Shown: piece after piece, positions 17,083-25,832 of the stretch
Layout: the number at the start of each line of letters is the position of its first letter
Numbering within the stretch: position 1 is the first letter of the stretch
Assembly: GCF_019145475.1 (NCBI RefSeq)
Contig: NZ_JAHTKI010000026.1
Coordinates: 1 to 64,000 of the forward strand
Direction: 5' to 3'
Source of the DNA: Pseudomonas botevensis
GTDB taxonomy: Bacteria; Pseudomonadota; Gammaproteobacteria; Pseudomonadales; Pseudomonadaceae
DNA: 64,000 nt
Translations under genes and position numbers: made by a program
Notes under the pieces: generated by a model
The model's database searches: none
What the model saw: only the letters and a program-made list of their open reading frames with translations
What the model was told of the DNA's origin: nothing

Positions 17083-18334
17083 GTTTTATGACGTGGTCAT
17101 CGCCGGAGGCGGCGTGATCGGCGCGTCCATTGCCTATCAACTGTCCAAGCGCAGGGATCTCAAAGTCGCGCTGATCGACGCCAAGCGTCCGGGCAATGCG
17201 ACCCGCGCTTCCGCCGGTGGTTTGTGGGCCATCGGTGAGTCGGTGGGCCTGGGTTGCGGGGTGATTTTCTTCCGCATGATGTCGGCCAACCGCAAACGCG
17301 CGACCCAAGGCGCAGCGGTGGCGGTGGACGCGAGTACGCCGCACATCCTGCCGCCATCGTTCTTCGACTTCGCCTTGCAGTCCAACGCGCTGTACCCGGC
17401 GTTGCACCGTGAACTGCTGGACAACCACGGGATGGATTTCAAGTTCGAGAAGACCGGGCTCAAATTCGTGATCTACGACGAAGAAGACCAGATGTATGCC
17501 GAGCACATTGTCGGCTGCATTCCGCACTTGGCCGATCAGGTGCGCTGGCTCGATCAGACGGCGCTGCGTGAAGCGGAGCCGAGCGTCAGCCGTGAGGCGC
17601 GTGGTGCGCTGGAGTTTCTCTGCGATCACCAGGTCAGCCCGTTCCGTCTCGCCGACGCCTACACCGAGGGTGCCCGGCAGAACGGCGTGGAGATGTTCGT
17701 CAACACCAACGTCACCGGGGTGTTGCATCACGGTACGCGGGTGACCGGGGTGCAGACGGCTGAAGCGGGGGTGTTTCACTGCAAGACCCTGATCAACGCC
17801 GCCGGTGCCTGGGCGGCGGACCTGAGCGAGTGGGCCACCGGCGTGCGGATTCCGGTGAAACCGGTGAAGGGCCAGATCCTGCTCACCGAACGCCTGCCGA
17901 AAATCCTCAACGGCTGCCTGACCACCAGCGATTGCTACATGGCGCAGAAGGACAATGGCGAAATCCTGATCGGCAGCACCACCGAAGACAAAGGCTTCGA
18001 CGTCACCACCACCTGGCCGGAAATCGCCGGTCTGGTGCAGGGCGCGGTGCGTTGCCTGCCGGAACTGGCGGACATCAACCTCAAGCGCACCTGGGCAGGG
18101 TTGCGCCCGGGGTCGCCGGATGAACTGCCGATTCTCGGGCCGGTACGCGGGGTGGACGGCTACTTGAACGCCTGCGGGCACTTCCGCACCGGGGTGCTGA
18201 CGTCGGCGATTACCGGGGTGTTGCTCGACAAACTGGTCAACGATGAACCGCTGCCGCTGGACATCACGCCGTTTCTGGCGGATCGCTTTGAAAGCGCATC
18301 GGCTAGGGAGGAGCGGGCACTGGAAATGGCCTGA
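17075..18334 (+). CDS. hcnC: Hydrogen cyanide synthase subunit HcnC
   Basis: This glycine oxidase-like (DadA family) flavoprotein subunit has 419 residues. The FAD motif is IAGGGVIGASIAYQLSKR. The stretch RASAGGLWAIGESVGLGCG and the C-terminal GLRPGSPDELPILGPV and CGHFRTGVLTSAITG are hallmarks of HcnC. It ends the cyanide operon; a CACGGAGG site overlapping the hcnB tail serves as its ribosome binding site and may be another Rsm contact. A perfect palindromic terminator follows. Confidence 0.94.
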   Translation: MSKFYDVVIAGGGVIGASIAYQLSKRRDLKVALIDAKRPGNATRASAGGLWAIGESVGLGCGVIFFRMMSANRKRATQGAAVAVDASTPHILPPSFFDFALQSNALYPALHRELLDNHGMDFKFEKTGLKFVIYDEEDQMYAEHIVGCIPHLADQVRWLDQTALREAEPSVSREARGALEFLCDHQVSPFRLADAYTEGARQNGVEMFVNTNVTGVLHHGTRVTGVQTAEAGVFHCKTLINAAGAWAADLSEWATGVRIPVKPVKGQILLTERLPKILNGCLTTSDCYMAQKDNGEILIGSTTEDKGFDVTTTWPEIAGLVQGAVRCLPELADINLKRTWAGLRPGSPDELPILGPVRGVDGYLNACGHFRTGVLTSAITGVLLDKLVNDEPLPLDITPFLADRFESASAREERALEMA

Positions 18335-18339
18335 TGACC

Positions 18340-18365
18340 GATCGTTCCCACGCGTGGGAACGATC
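18340..18365. terminator. Palindromic terminator between hcnC and the Kef gene
   Basis: A perfect 26-bp palindrome with arm GATCGTTCCCACG, a form common between Pseudomonas genes, lies between two convergent transcription units. It can serve both strands. Confidence 0.7.
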
Positions 18366-18379
18366 AGCCCTAACAAGGC

Positions 18380-20188
18380 TCAAGCCTTGCGCGATTCCTC
18401 TTCCAGTTGATCCGATTCGAACAACCGCGCCAGTTCCGCCCGGGCTTCCTGGGCGGTCTGCAGGACTTTGGCCGCGTCGTCGTAGATCGCGTGCTGGGCT
18501 TCGAGCACCTGTTCGTCGTGGTGCTTGAAGCGCTTGATCCGCGCATCGGCCTGGGCCTGGGTCAGACCGAGGCCGACCAGTGTGCGGCGGCTCATTTCCA
18601 GACTGGAGTAGTACGTCTCACGCACCGCCTCGGCGCCGACATCCACCAGTCGGTGAACGTGCTGACGGTTACGTGCGCGGGCGATGATTTTCATGTGCGG
18701 GTAAAGCTTGCGCACGACTTCGGCGGTCTTGATGTTGGTCTCCGGATCGTCAGTGGCGATCACGAAATATTCCGCTTCCTCGACCTTGGCCGCACTGAGG
18801 ATTTCCGGGCGCATCGGGTCGCCGTAGAACACCGGTACGCCGCCGAAACTGCGCGACAGCTCGATGGTTTCCACCGACGTGTCCAGCGCCACGAACTTGA
18901 TGTTCTGCGCGCGCAGGATCCGCGCCACGATCTGCCCCATCCGGCCCATGCCGGCGATCACCACCCGTGGGGTTTCGGTGTCGATCTGACGGAATTTCTC
19001 CGGCACTTCCACCGGTTGCACCTTGGGGCTGACCAGTCGCGCGCAGATCAACAGCAGCAGCGGGGTGACGGCCATCGACAGGGTGATGGTCAGCACCAGC
19101 AGGTCATACAGTTGCGGCTCGAACAGGCCCTGATCGCGACCGATCTTGAACACCACGAAAGCAAACTCACCGCCCGCCGCCAGCACGATACCGAGGCGAA
19201 TGGCGCTGACCTTGTTCAACCCGCCCGCGAGCCGGCCGACCACAAACAGCAGCGGCAGCTTCAGGCCGATCAACAGCAGCGTCAGGCCCAGCACCGTGAG
19301 CGGCGTGCTGAGCAGCAGACTGAGGTTGGCGCCCATGCCGACGCTGATGAAAAACAGCCCGAGCAGCAGGCCCTTGAACGGTTCGATCTGCGCTTCCAGC
19401 TCATGGCGATATTCCGAATCCGCCAGCAGCAGGCCGGCGAGAAACGCCCCGAGCGCCATCGACACCCCTACCAGATCCATCAACCAGGCCGTACCGATCA
19501 CCACCAGCAATGCGGTAGCGGTGGATACCTCCGGCAGGCCGGTTTTCGCCACCACGCGGAACACCGGACGCAACAGATAGCGGCCGCCGATCACCACCAC
19601 GGCGATGCTGCCGAGGACCTGCAAACTGTGGCGCACATCGTCGGCGGTACTGGTGTGGTGTTCGACGCCAGCGAGCATCGGCACCAGGGCGATCAGCGGG
19701 ATCGCGGCGATGTCCTGGAACAACAGAATCGCGAACGCCAGACGCCCGTGGGGGCTGGTCAGTTCCTTGCGCTCGGCCAGGCTCTGCAGGCCGAACGCGG
19801 TAGACGACAGCGCCAGCCCGAGGCCAAGCACGATGGCACTGTTGAGCGTCTGGCCGAACACCGACAGCGCCAGCACGCCGATCACCGAGCCGGTCAGCAA
19901 CACCTGCGCCAGACCGACGCCGAACACCGATTTGCGCATCACCCACAAGCGTCGCGGCGACAACTCAAGACCGATGATGAACAACAGCAGCACCACCCCC
20001 AGCTCGGAAATATGGCTGACGCTCTGCGGATTGCCGACCAGGCCCAGCACCGACGGGCCGATGATCACCCCGGCAAACAAATAACCGAGCACGGCACCCA
20101 GTTGCAGGCGTTTGGCGAGGGGCACGGCGAGCACCGCAGCGAAGAGAAAGACGACGGCGGCTTGCAACAGATTGCCTTCATGGGGCAT
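18380..20188 (-). CDS. Kef-type K+/H+ antiporter (CPA2 family) with TrkA-N domain
   Basis: This inner-membrane protein has 602 residues. About 12 transmembrane segments fill residues 1-380; the LLLFIIGLELSPRRLW motif is typical of KefB/KefC. A cytoplasmic TrkA-N/RCK nucleotide-binding domain follows (VVIAGMGRMGQIVARIL, about 410-425), then a helical tail. KefB/C release K+ under electrophile stress when glutathione adducts bind. No KefF/KefG ancillary oxidoreductase is next to it, so the exact regulation is unknown. It is convergent with hcnC. Confidence 0.88.
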   Translation of the reverse strand: MPHEGNLLQAAVVFLFAAVLAVPLAKRLQLGAVLGYLFAGVIIGPSVLGLVGNPQSVSHISELGVVLLLFIIGLELSPRRLWVMRKSVFGVGLAQVLLTGSVIGVLALSVFGQTLNSAIVLGLGLALSSTAFGLQSLAERKELTSPHGRLAFAILLFQDIAAIPLIALVPMLAGVEHHTSTADDVRHSLQVLGSIAVVVIGGRYLLRPVFRVVAKTGLPEVSTATALLVVIGTAWLMDLVGVSMALGAFLAGLLLADSEYRHELEAQIEPFKGLLLGLFFISVGMGANLSLLLSTPLTVLGLTLLLIGLKLPLLFVVGRLAGGLNKVSAIRLGIVLAAGGEFAFVVFKIGRDQGLFEPQLYDLLVLTITLSMAVTPLLLLICARLVSPKVQPVEVPEKFRQIDTETPRVVIAGMGRMGQIVARILRAQNIKFVALDTSVETIELSRSFGGVPVFYGDPMRPEILSAAKVEEAEYFVIATDDPETNIKTAEVVRKLYPHMKIIARARNRQHVHRLVDVGAEAVRETYYSSLEMSRRTLVGLGLTQAQADARIKRFKHHDEQVLEAQHAIYDDAAKVLQTAQEARAELARLFESDQLEEESRKA

Positions 20189-20406
20189 GGCGGGACTCCA
20201 GTAACGCGGTACGGCGGGGGCGACAAGGATAAAGGCTGAAACGATTTCATATCTACCGCAAAGCCACTGGGGAGGGCTGGTGCAGAGAGCATGCGCCTAT
20301 CTGAACATCGTTCGGTGGCTGCGGATTGTATTGATGTGATCCTGTAATAATTTGCATCAATTAGTTACATTTATAGCTCCAGCGAATCAATCTCCGCGAG
20401 TCTCCC

Positions 20407-21321
20407 ATGGCCATCAACTTCGACCTCAACGACCTGCAAGCCTTTCGTGCGGTGGTCGAGCAGGGCAGTTTTCGCAAGGCCGCCGACACCGTGCTGATCT
20501 CGCAACCGGCCCTGAGCCGGCGCATCGAGAAGCTCGAAGACGCCCTCGGCGTGAAGCTGTTTGAGCGCACCACCCGCAAAGTCAGCCTGACCCAGGCCGG
20601 GCGCGGGTTCATTCCTCGGGTCGAGCGCTTGCTGGATGACCTTGACGTGGCGTTGCTCGGCATCAGCGAAGTGGCCTCGAACCGGCTCGGTCACGTCACC
20701 GTCGCCTGCGTCCCGTCGGCGGCGTATTACTTCATGCCGCGCGTGGTCGCGCGTTATCACCAGCAGTTTCCCCGGATCAAAGTCAAAGTCCACGATTCCA
20801 GCGCCCACGACGTGCTCAGCGCGGTGGTCAATGGCGAGGCGGATTTCGGTCTGAGTTTCATGGGCACCCAGGACGCCGGCGTCGATTTCGAGCCGCTGGT
20901 GCAAGAAAGCTACGTGGTCGCCTGTCGCCGCGATCACCCGTTGGCCGGGCGCAGCAGTGTGACGTGGGACGAGTTCTACCAGCAGGATTACATCTCGCTG
21001 GACAAGACGTCCGGCAATCGCTTTCTGCTCGATCAGGCATTGAGCCGCGTGGTGCCGCAGCGTCCGAGCATCTGCGAAACCCTGCATGTGACGACGATGA
21101 TCGGTCTGGTGGAGGCGGGATTGGGGGTGGCGGCGGTGCCGCTGATGGCGATGCCGGCGGCGGATCACCCGATCCTGACGCGGGTGCCGCTGACCGATCC
21201 GCAAGTGATGCGCAGCGTCGGCATCATCAAGCGCCGGGGTCGTACCCTGACCCCGGCGGCACTGGAACTGGAGCGGCTGGTGGTGGAAATGAAGGTCCAG
21301 CCGCCCATCGTCAGCGCTTGA
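20407..21321 (+). CDS. LysR-family transcriptional regulator
   Basis: The protein has 304 residues. The N-terminal helix-turn-helix (FRKAADTVLISQPALSRRIEKLEDALG) is followed by the usual effector domain. It is convergent with the ModA-like/MFS pair and overlaps that unit's last gene by 11 bases, so it may regulate it, but the upstream kef gene is equally close in a divergent layout. The inducer is unknown. Confidence 0.88.
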   Translation: MAINFDLNDLQAFRAVVEQGSFRKAADTVLISQPALSRRIEKLEDALGVKLFERTTRKVSLTQAGRGFIPRVERLLDDLDVALLGISEVASNRLGHVTVACVPSAAYYFMPRVVARYHQQFPRIKVKVHDSSAHDVLSAVVNGEADFGLSFMGTQDAGVDFEPLVQESYVVACRRDHPLAGRSSVTWDEFYQQDYISLDKTSGNRFLLDQALSRVVPQRPSICETLHVTTMIGLVEAGLGVAAVPLMAMPAADHPILTRVPLTDPQVMRSVGIIKRRGRTLTPAALELERLVVEMKVQPPIVSA

Positions 21322-22078
21322 CCGAATCCAGTCCGGTGGCCTGCACATCCGCCTGGGCGGCGGGCGCGGCGAGGTAGGCGAGCAGGGCCTTGGCCTCCTG
21401 CGGATGCTGCGCGCCCACCGGAATGCCCGCCGCGAAGCGCGTCACCGATTGCACCGACTCCGGAATCTTCGCCACGAAACTCACCCCCGGCACCGGCAGC
21501 AATTCGCTGACCTGCTGGAAGCCCAGTTGATAGTCGCCCGTGGCGACCACCGAGCCCACCGGGATTTTCGGGATCATCTTCGCTTTTGGTTTCAACTGGT
21601 CTTCGATGCCCAGACGCTTGAACAGCTGCTGCTCGATGTACACGCCGCTGGCGCTGTCGGAGTAGGCCACCGATTGTGCGTCGAGCAGGGTTTTCTTCAG
21701 GGCGTCGACGTTGCTGATATCCGGCTTCGGCGCGCCTTCACGCACCACCAGACCGATCCGCGAATCCGCCAGCTCCACCCGCGAGGCCGGGTCGACCTTG
21801 CCTTGCTTGATCAAGTCGTCGAGGGCGTAGCCGACCATGATCACCACATCGGCCTGCTCACCGCGTGCGAGGCGATTGGGGATCGCCTCCGGGGCTTTGC
21901 CCATCGATGGGCCGAGGGTGGTGTCGAGGGTATTGCCGGTGGTAGCCGCGAATTTCGGGCCGAGGATCTTATAGGCGGCGGTGAAGCCGCCGGAGGTCAT
22001 CACCCGCAGTTCTTCGGCTTGCGCCAGAGCGCTGCACGCGAGGAGGGCAAACGCGGTCAGGCTGAACAGTTTTTTCAT
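21311..22078 (-). CDS. ModA-like periplasmic substrate-binding protein
   Basis: The precursor has 255 residues with a signal peptide (KKLFSLTAFALLACSALAQA). The type 2 periplasmic-binding fold resembles ModA (LRVMTSGGFTAAYKILGPKF, ARGEQADVVIMVG). No ABC permease or ATPase is nearby. It instead follows an MFS symporter gene by 11 bp on the same strand, so the two should be co-transcribed. The ligand is more likely an organic acid handled by that symporter than molybdate, but this is inference. Confidence 0.8.
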   Translation of the reverse strand: MKKLFSLTAFALLACSALAQAEELRVMTSGGFTAAYKILGPKFAATTGNTLDTTLGPSMGKAPEAIPNRLARGEQADVVIMVGYALDDLIKQGKVDPASRVELADSRIGLVVREGAPKPDISNVDALKKTLLDAQSVAYSDSASGVYIEQQLFKRLGIEDQLKPKAKMIPKIPVGSVVATGDYQLGFQQVSELLPVPGVSFVAKIPESVQSVTRFAAGIPVGAQHPQEAKALLAYLAAPAAQADVQATGLDSVKR

Positions 22079-22089
22079 GCTGACGCTCC

Positions 22090-23382
22090 TCAGGCCACGG
22101 CCGGTTGCAGACGACCGCCGCTACGGCGATACAGGTACAGCGTCGCGCACAACGCGCAGAGGGCGCCCACACTCATCCAGTAGCCCGGCGCGGCTTTATC
22201 CCCGGTGTACTGGATCAGGAACGTCGACATCGCCGGAGTGAAACCGCCGAACACCGCAGTCGCCAGGCTGTAGGCGAGGGAGAACCCGGCCACGCGCACT
22301 TCCACCGGCATGATTTCGGTCAGCGCCGGAATCATCGCGCCGTTGTACATGCCGTAGATGAACGACAGCCACAGCAGCACCAGCAGCATGTGAGCGAAGC
22401 TCGGCGCCTGCACCAGATACGACAGCGCCGGATAAGTCGTCGCCAGTGCCAGCAGCGCCATGGCGATCAGCAGCGGACGGCGACCGATGCGATCGGAAAT
22501 TGCACCGCCGATGGGCAGCCAGCAGAAGTTCGACACCCCGACCAGCAGCGTCACCAGCAACGCATCGGCGGTGCTCAGGTGCAGCACGGTTTTGCCGAAG
22601 GTTGGCGCGTACACGGTAATCAGATAGAACGCGGTGGTGGTCAGCGCGACCATCAGCATCCCGCCAAGCACCACGACCCAGTTCTGGCCGAGGGTGCGGA
22701 ACACTTCCTTCATGCTCGGGCGATGCTTGCGCACGGTGAACTCTTCGGTTTCCGCCAGATTGCGCCGCAGCAGGAAAATGAACGGCACGATCATGCAACC
22801 GACGAAAAATGGAATCCGCCAGCCCCAATCGGCAATCACATCCGGTGCCATCCACTGGTTCAGCGCGTAGCCCAGCGCAGCCGCGACGACGATTGCCACT
22901 TGCTGGCTGGCCGACTGCCAACTGGTGAAGAACCCGCGATTGCCCGGTGTGGCGATTTCCGCCAGATACACCGACACGCCGCCCAGTTCCGCACCGGCGG
23001 AGAAGCCCTGCAGCAAGCGCCCGATCAGCACCAGCGCCGGAGCGAACAGGCCGATGGACTCATATCCGGGCACCAGCACAATCAGGATCGTGCCGCTGGC
23101 CATGATCGACAGGGTGACGATCAGACCTTTGCGGCGGCCGACGTCATCGATGTACGCGCCGAGCACGATAGCCCCCAGCGGACGCATCAAAAAGCCTGCG
23201 CCGAACACGGCAAAGGTCATCATCAGGGACGCGAACTCACTGCTCGCCGGAAAGAACACCGCCGCGATCTGCGTGGCATAGAAGCCGAACAGGAAGAAGT
23301 CGAACTGTTCGAGGAAGTTACCCGAGGTCACCCGGAAAATGGCGCCGGCCCGCGAGCCGCCGTGTGGGATTGAGGCTGTCAT
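22090..23382 (-). CDS. MFS metabolite:H+ symporter (citrate/tricarballylate type)
   Basis: This 12-segment transporter of the MHS branch has 430 residues. Features are the GNFLEQFDFFLFGFYA opening, the loop 2-3 motif DDVGRRKG, GRLLQGFSAGAELGG in TM4-5, and the second-half DRIGRRPLL loop. This pattern matches CitA/TcuC-type tricarboxylate transporters; substrate choice is inferred. The start was set at MTASIPHGG, with GGAG nine bases upstream, rather than an ATG 17 codons earlier. It leads the operon with the ModA-like protein. Confidence 0.85.
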   Translation of the reverse strand: MTASIPHGGSRAGAIFRVTSGNFLEQFDFFLFGFYATQIAAVFFPASSEFASLMMTFAVFGAGFLMRPLGAIVLGAYIDDVGRRKGLIVTLSIMASGTILIVLVPGYESIGLFAPALVLIGRLLQGFSAGAELGGVSVYLAEIATPGNRGFFTSWQSASQQVAIVVAAALGYALNQWMAPDVIADWGWRIPFFVGCMIVPFIFLLRRNLAETEEFTVRKHRPSMKEVFRTLGQNWVVVLGGMLMVALTTTAFYLITVYAPTFGKTVLHLSTADALLVTLLVGVSNFCWLPIGGAISDRIGRRPLLIAMALLALATTYPALSYLVQAPSFAHMLLVLLWLSFIYGMYNGAMIPALTEIMPVEVRVAGFSLAYSLATAVFGGFTPAMSTFLIQYTGDKAAPGYWMSVGALCALCATLYLYRRSGGRLQPAVA

Positions 23383-23534
23383 AGAAAAGTACTCCACCGC
23401 TTTTATGACGTGCGCTACGGGGAGGCGGCGCACGGTTTTTATTGGGGCGGATAGTGGCGCAGGGGGATCGATCTGTTAATTGCATTGTTGGCATGCATTG
23501 ATGCGCAGGACGGATCAATCGCCGATTGCATGGC

Positions 23535-23645
23535 ATCGGTCGGAAACCCGTGGGAGCCGGACTGGCTCGCGAAATCGGTGGTTCAGCGGGTGGGGAGGTT
23601 GGCTGGCCTGCCTCCGCGAGCAAGCCCGCTCACCCAGCGTTATGG
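23535..23645. repeat. Degenerate REP elements
   Basis: The 290-bp gap between the MFS start and the M48 stop contains GTGGGAGCCGGACTGGCTCG and, further on, CCGCGAGCAAGCCCGCTCAC in the opposite sense. Both resemble Pseudomonas REP arms (GTGGGAGC, GCGAGCAAGC). No gene or promoter element is evident in the rest. Confidence 0.5.
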
Positions 23646-23670
23646 GTTGGCGGGTGGTGGGTGAACACTA

Positions 23671-24696
23671 CTAAACCTGTGGAGATGAGCCTGCTTGGGC
23701 AGGTGCAAAATTGCCGTCCCACTGCGGATCAATTCGGCGGATACGCTCGCTCAGATTCGGATGAGTGGCAAACAGGCGACTGAGTGGGTTCGACACGCCA
23801 GCGCTGAAATACAGGTGACTGAATTCACCGGCGCGGGCTGCTCTGATGGACGAACCCTGTCCACCAATCTTTTTCAGGGCGCCGACAATGCTTTGTGGGT
23901 TGCGGGTGAATTGTACGGCGCTGGCGTCGGCGAGGAATTCGCGTTGGCGGCTAACGCCGGCCTTGATCAGGTTGGCAAAGAAATTCCCGGCGAATCCGGC
24001 AGCACACAACACCAGACCGATGAACATCCCCAGCAGGACCATTCGCAGATCGCGCTTTTTACCGCTTTCAATCTTGAGTTGGCTGGCCAGAATGTAGGCA
24101 CCGGTGAGTCCCAAAACCAAGAGGCCGTGTACCACCGCAACCATTTGGGTATTGAGGCGCATGTCCCCGTTGAAAATGTGGCTGAATTCGTGGGCGATCA
24201 CCGCTTGCAGTTCTTCCCGGGTCAGCAATCTGACGGCGCCTTGCGTCACACCAATGGCCGCGTTTTCGGGCGTGAGTCCGGCCGCGAAGGCGTTGATGGT
24301 TTCGTCCGGCAGCAGGTACACCGCAGGAGTGATGGTGCCGGAGGCGATCGCCATTTCCTCGACGACGTTCATCAGTCGTTGTTCATCCAGCGAGCGCGCG
24401 TTGTCGTTGATCAGTCGACCGCCAAGTTTTTCGGCAACCACTTTCCCGCCGGCACGCAGTTCCCGGTATTTCAACAGGCCGCCTATCACCACGACACCAC
24501 TGATGAGTGATGCGATCACAGCCATCGCCATCAAGGCATCCCGCAAACTGCCAGTACCGTTCAAGTAATCCTCAAAACCCGTGTAGACAAAAGGCAGGCT
24601 GGTGAGGACGATCAGGGCGAGAACCGACAGGATCATCAGGTTGACCAACTGTGTGGTCTTGCGCCGGGCCTGGTGTTGTTGTTCAAAGAAGTTCAT
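23671..24696 (-). CDS. M48-family membrane metallopeptidase (HtpX-like)
   Basis: The protein has 341 residues. Two transmembrane segments (about 20-40 and 60-80) precede the zinc site HEFSH, with the third-ligand region SRQREFLADASAVQ; two more hydrophobic segments lie between them. HtpX-type proteases cleave damaged membrane proteins on the cytoplasmic side. The C-terminus (FATHPNLSERIRRID) is typical of the family. It lies 24 bp downstream of lemA on the same strand, a pairing seen in many bacteria. Confidence 0.88.
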   Translation of the reverse strand: MNFFEQQHQARRKTTQLVNLMILSVLALIVLTSLPFVYTGFEDYLNGTGSLRDALMAMAVIASLISGVVVIGGLLKYRELRAGGKVVAEKLGGRLINDNARSLDEQRLMNVVEEMAIASGTITPAVYLLPDETINAFAAGLTPENAAIGVTQGAVRLLTREELQAVIAHEFSHIFNGDMRLNTQMVAVVHGLLVLGLTGAYILASQLKIESGKKRDLRMVLLGMFIGLVLCAAGFAGNFFANLIKAGVSRQREFLADASAVQFTRNPQSIVGALKKIGGQGSSIRAARAGEFSHLYFSAGVSNPLSRLFATHPNLSERIRRIDPQWDGNFAPAQAGSSPQV

Positions 24697-24720
24697 GGAG
24701 CCGTCCGTGGGCAGGGAGGT

Positions 24721-25317
24721 TCAGAGCGAAACGGTGGGCGCTGATTTGATTGCCAGCGTATCGGCGAACTTCAGCGGAACGGCGTCGTCGCGATGGCCGA
24801 AACTGGCGGCCAGCAGCACCGCCGGGAAACTCTGTTTCAGGGTGTTGTAGGCCATGACCGCATCGTTGAAAGCCTGTCGTGCGAAGCTCACTTTGTTCTC
24901 GGTGCTGCTCAGTTCCTCACTGAGTTGCTGCATGTTCTGTGAGGCTTTGAGTTCCGGATAGGCTTCCAGAGTCAGGTTCAATCGGCCGACGGCACTGCTG
25001 AGCGCGGCGTCTGCCTGGCCTAGCTCTGCAATATGTTGTGCGTTGCCGGGTTTGGCCTGTGCAGCCGCCAGCCCGACCACCGCAGCGTTGCGCGCAGAGA
25101 TGACCGCTTCAAGGGTTTCGCGCTCATGGGCCAGATAGCCCTTGGCAACGGCAACCAGATTGGGAATCAGGTCATAGCGGCGTTTGAGTTGGACTTCGAC
25201 TTGCGCGAAGGCATTTTTGATTTCGTTGCGGCGGGCGACCAACGAGTTGAACAGGTGTACGGCGTAGAGGGCGAGAAGGCCGAGAAGCACCAGGTTGACG
25301 ACGATGTAGATTTTCAC
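24721..25317 (-). CDS. LemA family protein
   Basis: The protein has 198 residues. A single N-terminal membrane segment (IYIVVNLVLLGLLALYAVHL) is followed by the helical LemA domain with the VARRNEIKNAFAQVEVQLKRRYDLIPNL signature split over two helices. The start is a GTG with TAAGGA eight bases upstream, which places the membrane segment right at the N-terminus; upstream ATGs give an unlikely polar extension. It is the first gene of the lemA-M48 operon. Its function is unknown, and this LemA is not the GacS kinase once called by that name. Confidence 0.85.
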   Translation of the reverse strand: MKIYIVVNLVLLGLLALYAVHLFNSLVARRNEIKNAFAQVEVQLKRRYDLIPNLVAVAKGYLAHERETLEAVISARNAAVVGLAAAQAKPGNAQHIAELGQADAALSSAVGRLNLTLEAYPELKASQNMQQLSEELSSTENKVSFARQAFNDAVMAYNTLKQSFPAVLLAASFGHRDDAVPLKFADTLAIKSAPTVSL

Positions 25318-25514
25318 GGTGATGTCCTTATTCACTCGGCAAGTTTTGCGCGGCATCTTAGCGTAAATGCGCAGGTCTGGCCGTGAACCTGTCGGGGTCA
25401 TCCTGCTGGCGAGGAGGTTCTAGACTGTCTCGCCAGAAGTCAGCAAACCACATGGAATGATTCCCGCGCCCCACAGTCGGAGTTCAGGTATCACACATCT
25501 CAGGAGGTTCACCG

Positions 25515-25823
25515 ATGAACAACAAGACCCTAATCGCCAGCCTGGCCCTCGTCGCGGGTATCGCCGGGATCAGCCCCATCGTTCAAGCGGCCGAAACCTC
25601 AAGCAGCACCAGCGTGCAATCCCCGACCGGCAACCGCGCACTGAAGGTCAACGACCGCGCGCCGGACATCTACCAGCGCAGCGAAAAAGCCATCACCGAC
25701 TGGAAACACAAAGGCCTCAAGGCACCGGAGCCGCAGGCGCAGTGGGTACAGATCGATGACAAGTACGTGATGGTGATGATTACCAACGGGACGATTGTGG
25801 AGATTCAGCCGGTGGTGCGTTGA
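25515..25823 (+). CDS. RcnB-like small periplasmic protein
   Basis: The precursor has 102 residues with a clear signal peptide (NNKTLIASLALVAGIAGI, cut near VQAA). The mature part ends with WVQIDDKYVMVMITNGTIVEI, the pattern of RcnB-type proteins involved in nickel/cobalt homeostasis. Role by family only. AGGAGG stands at good spacing. It is convergent with the PAS-GGDEF gene, with a 9-bp gap and no terminator visible. Confidence 0.75.
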   Translation: MNNKTLIASLALVAGIAGISPIVQAAETSSSTSVQSPTGNRALKVNDRAPDIYQRSEKAITDWKHKGLKAPEPQAQWVQIDDKYVMVMITNGTIVEIQPVVR

Positions 25824-25832
25824 CCCGCCCGC

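Noticed and set aside
18407..20239. 610-codon frame opposite the Kef antiporter
   Set aside because: Extremely His/Gln/Asp-rich translation opposite a clear membrane protein; a codon-bias artefact.
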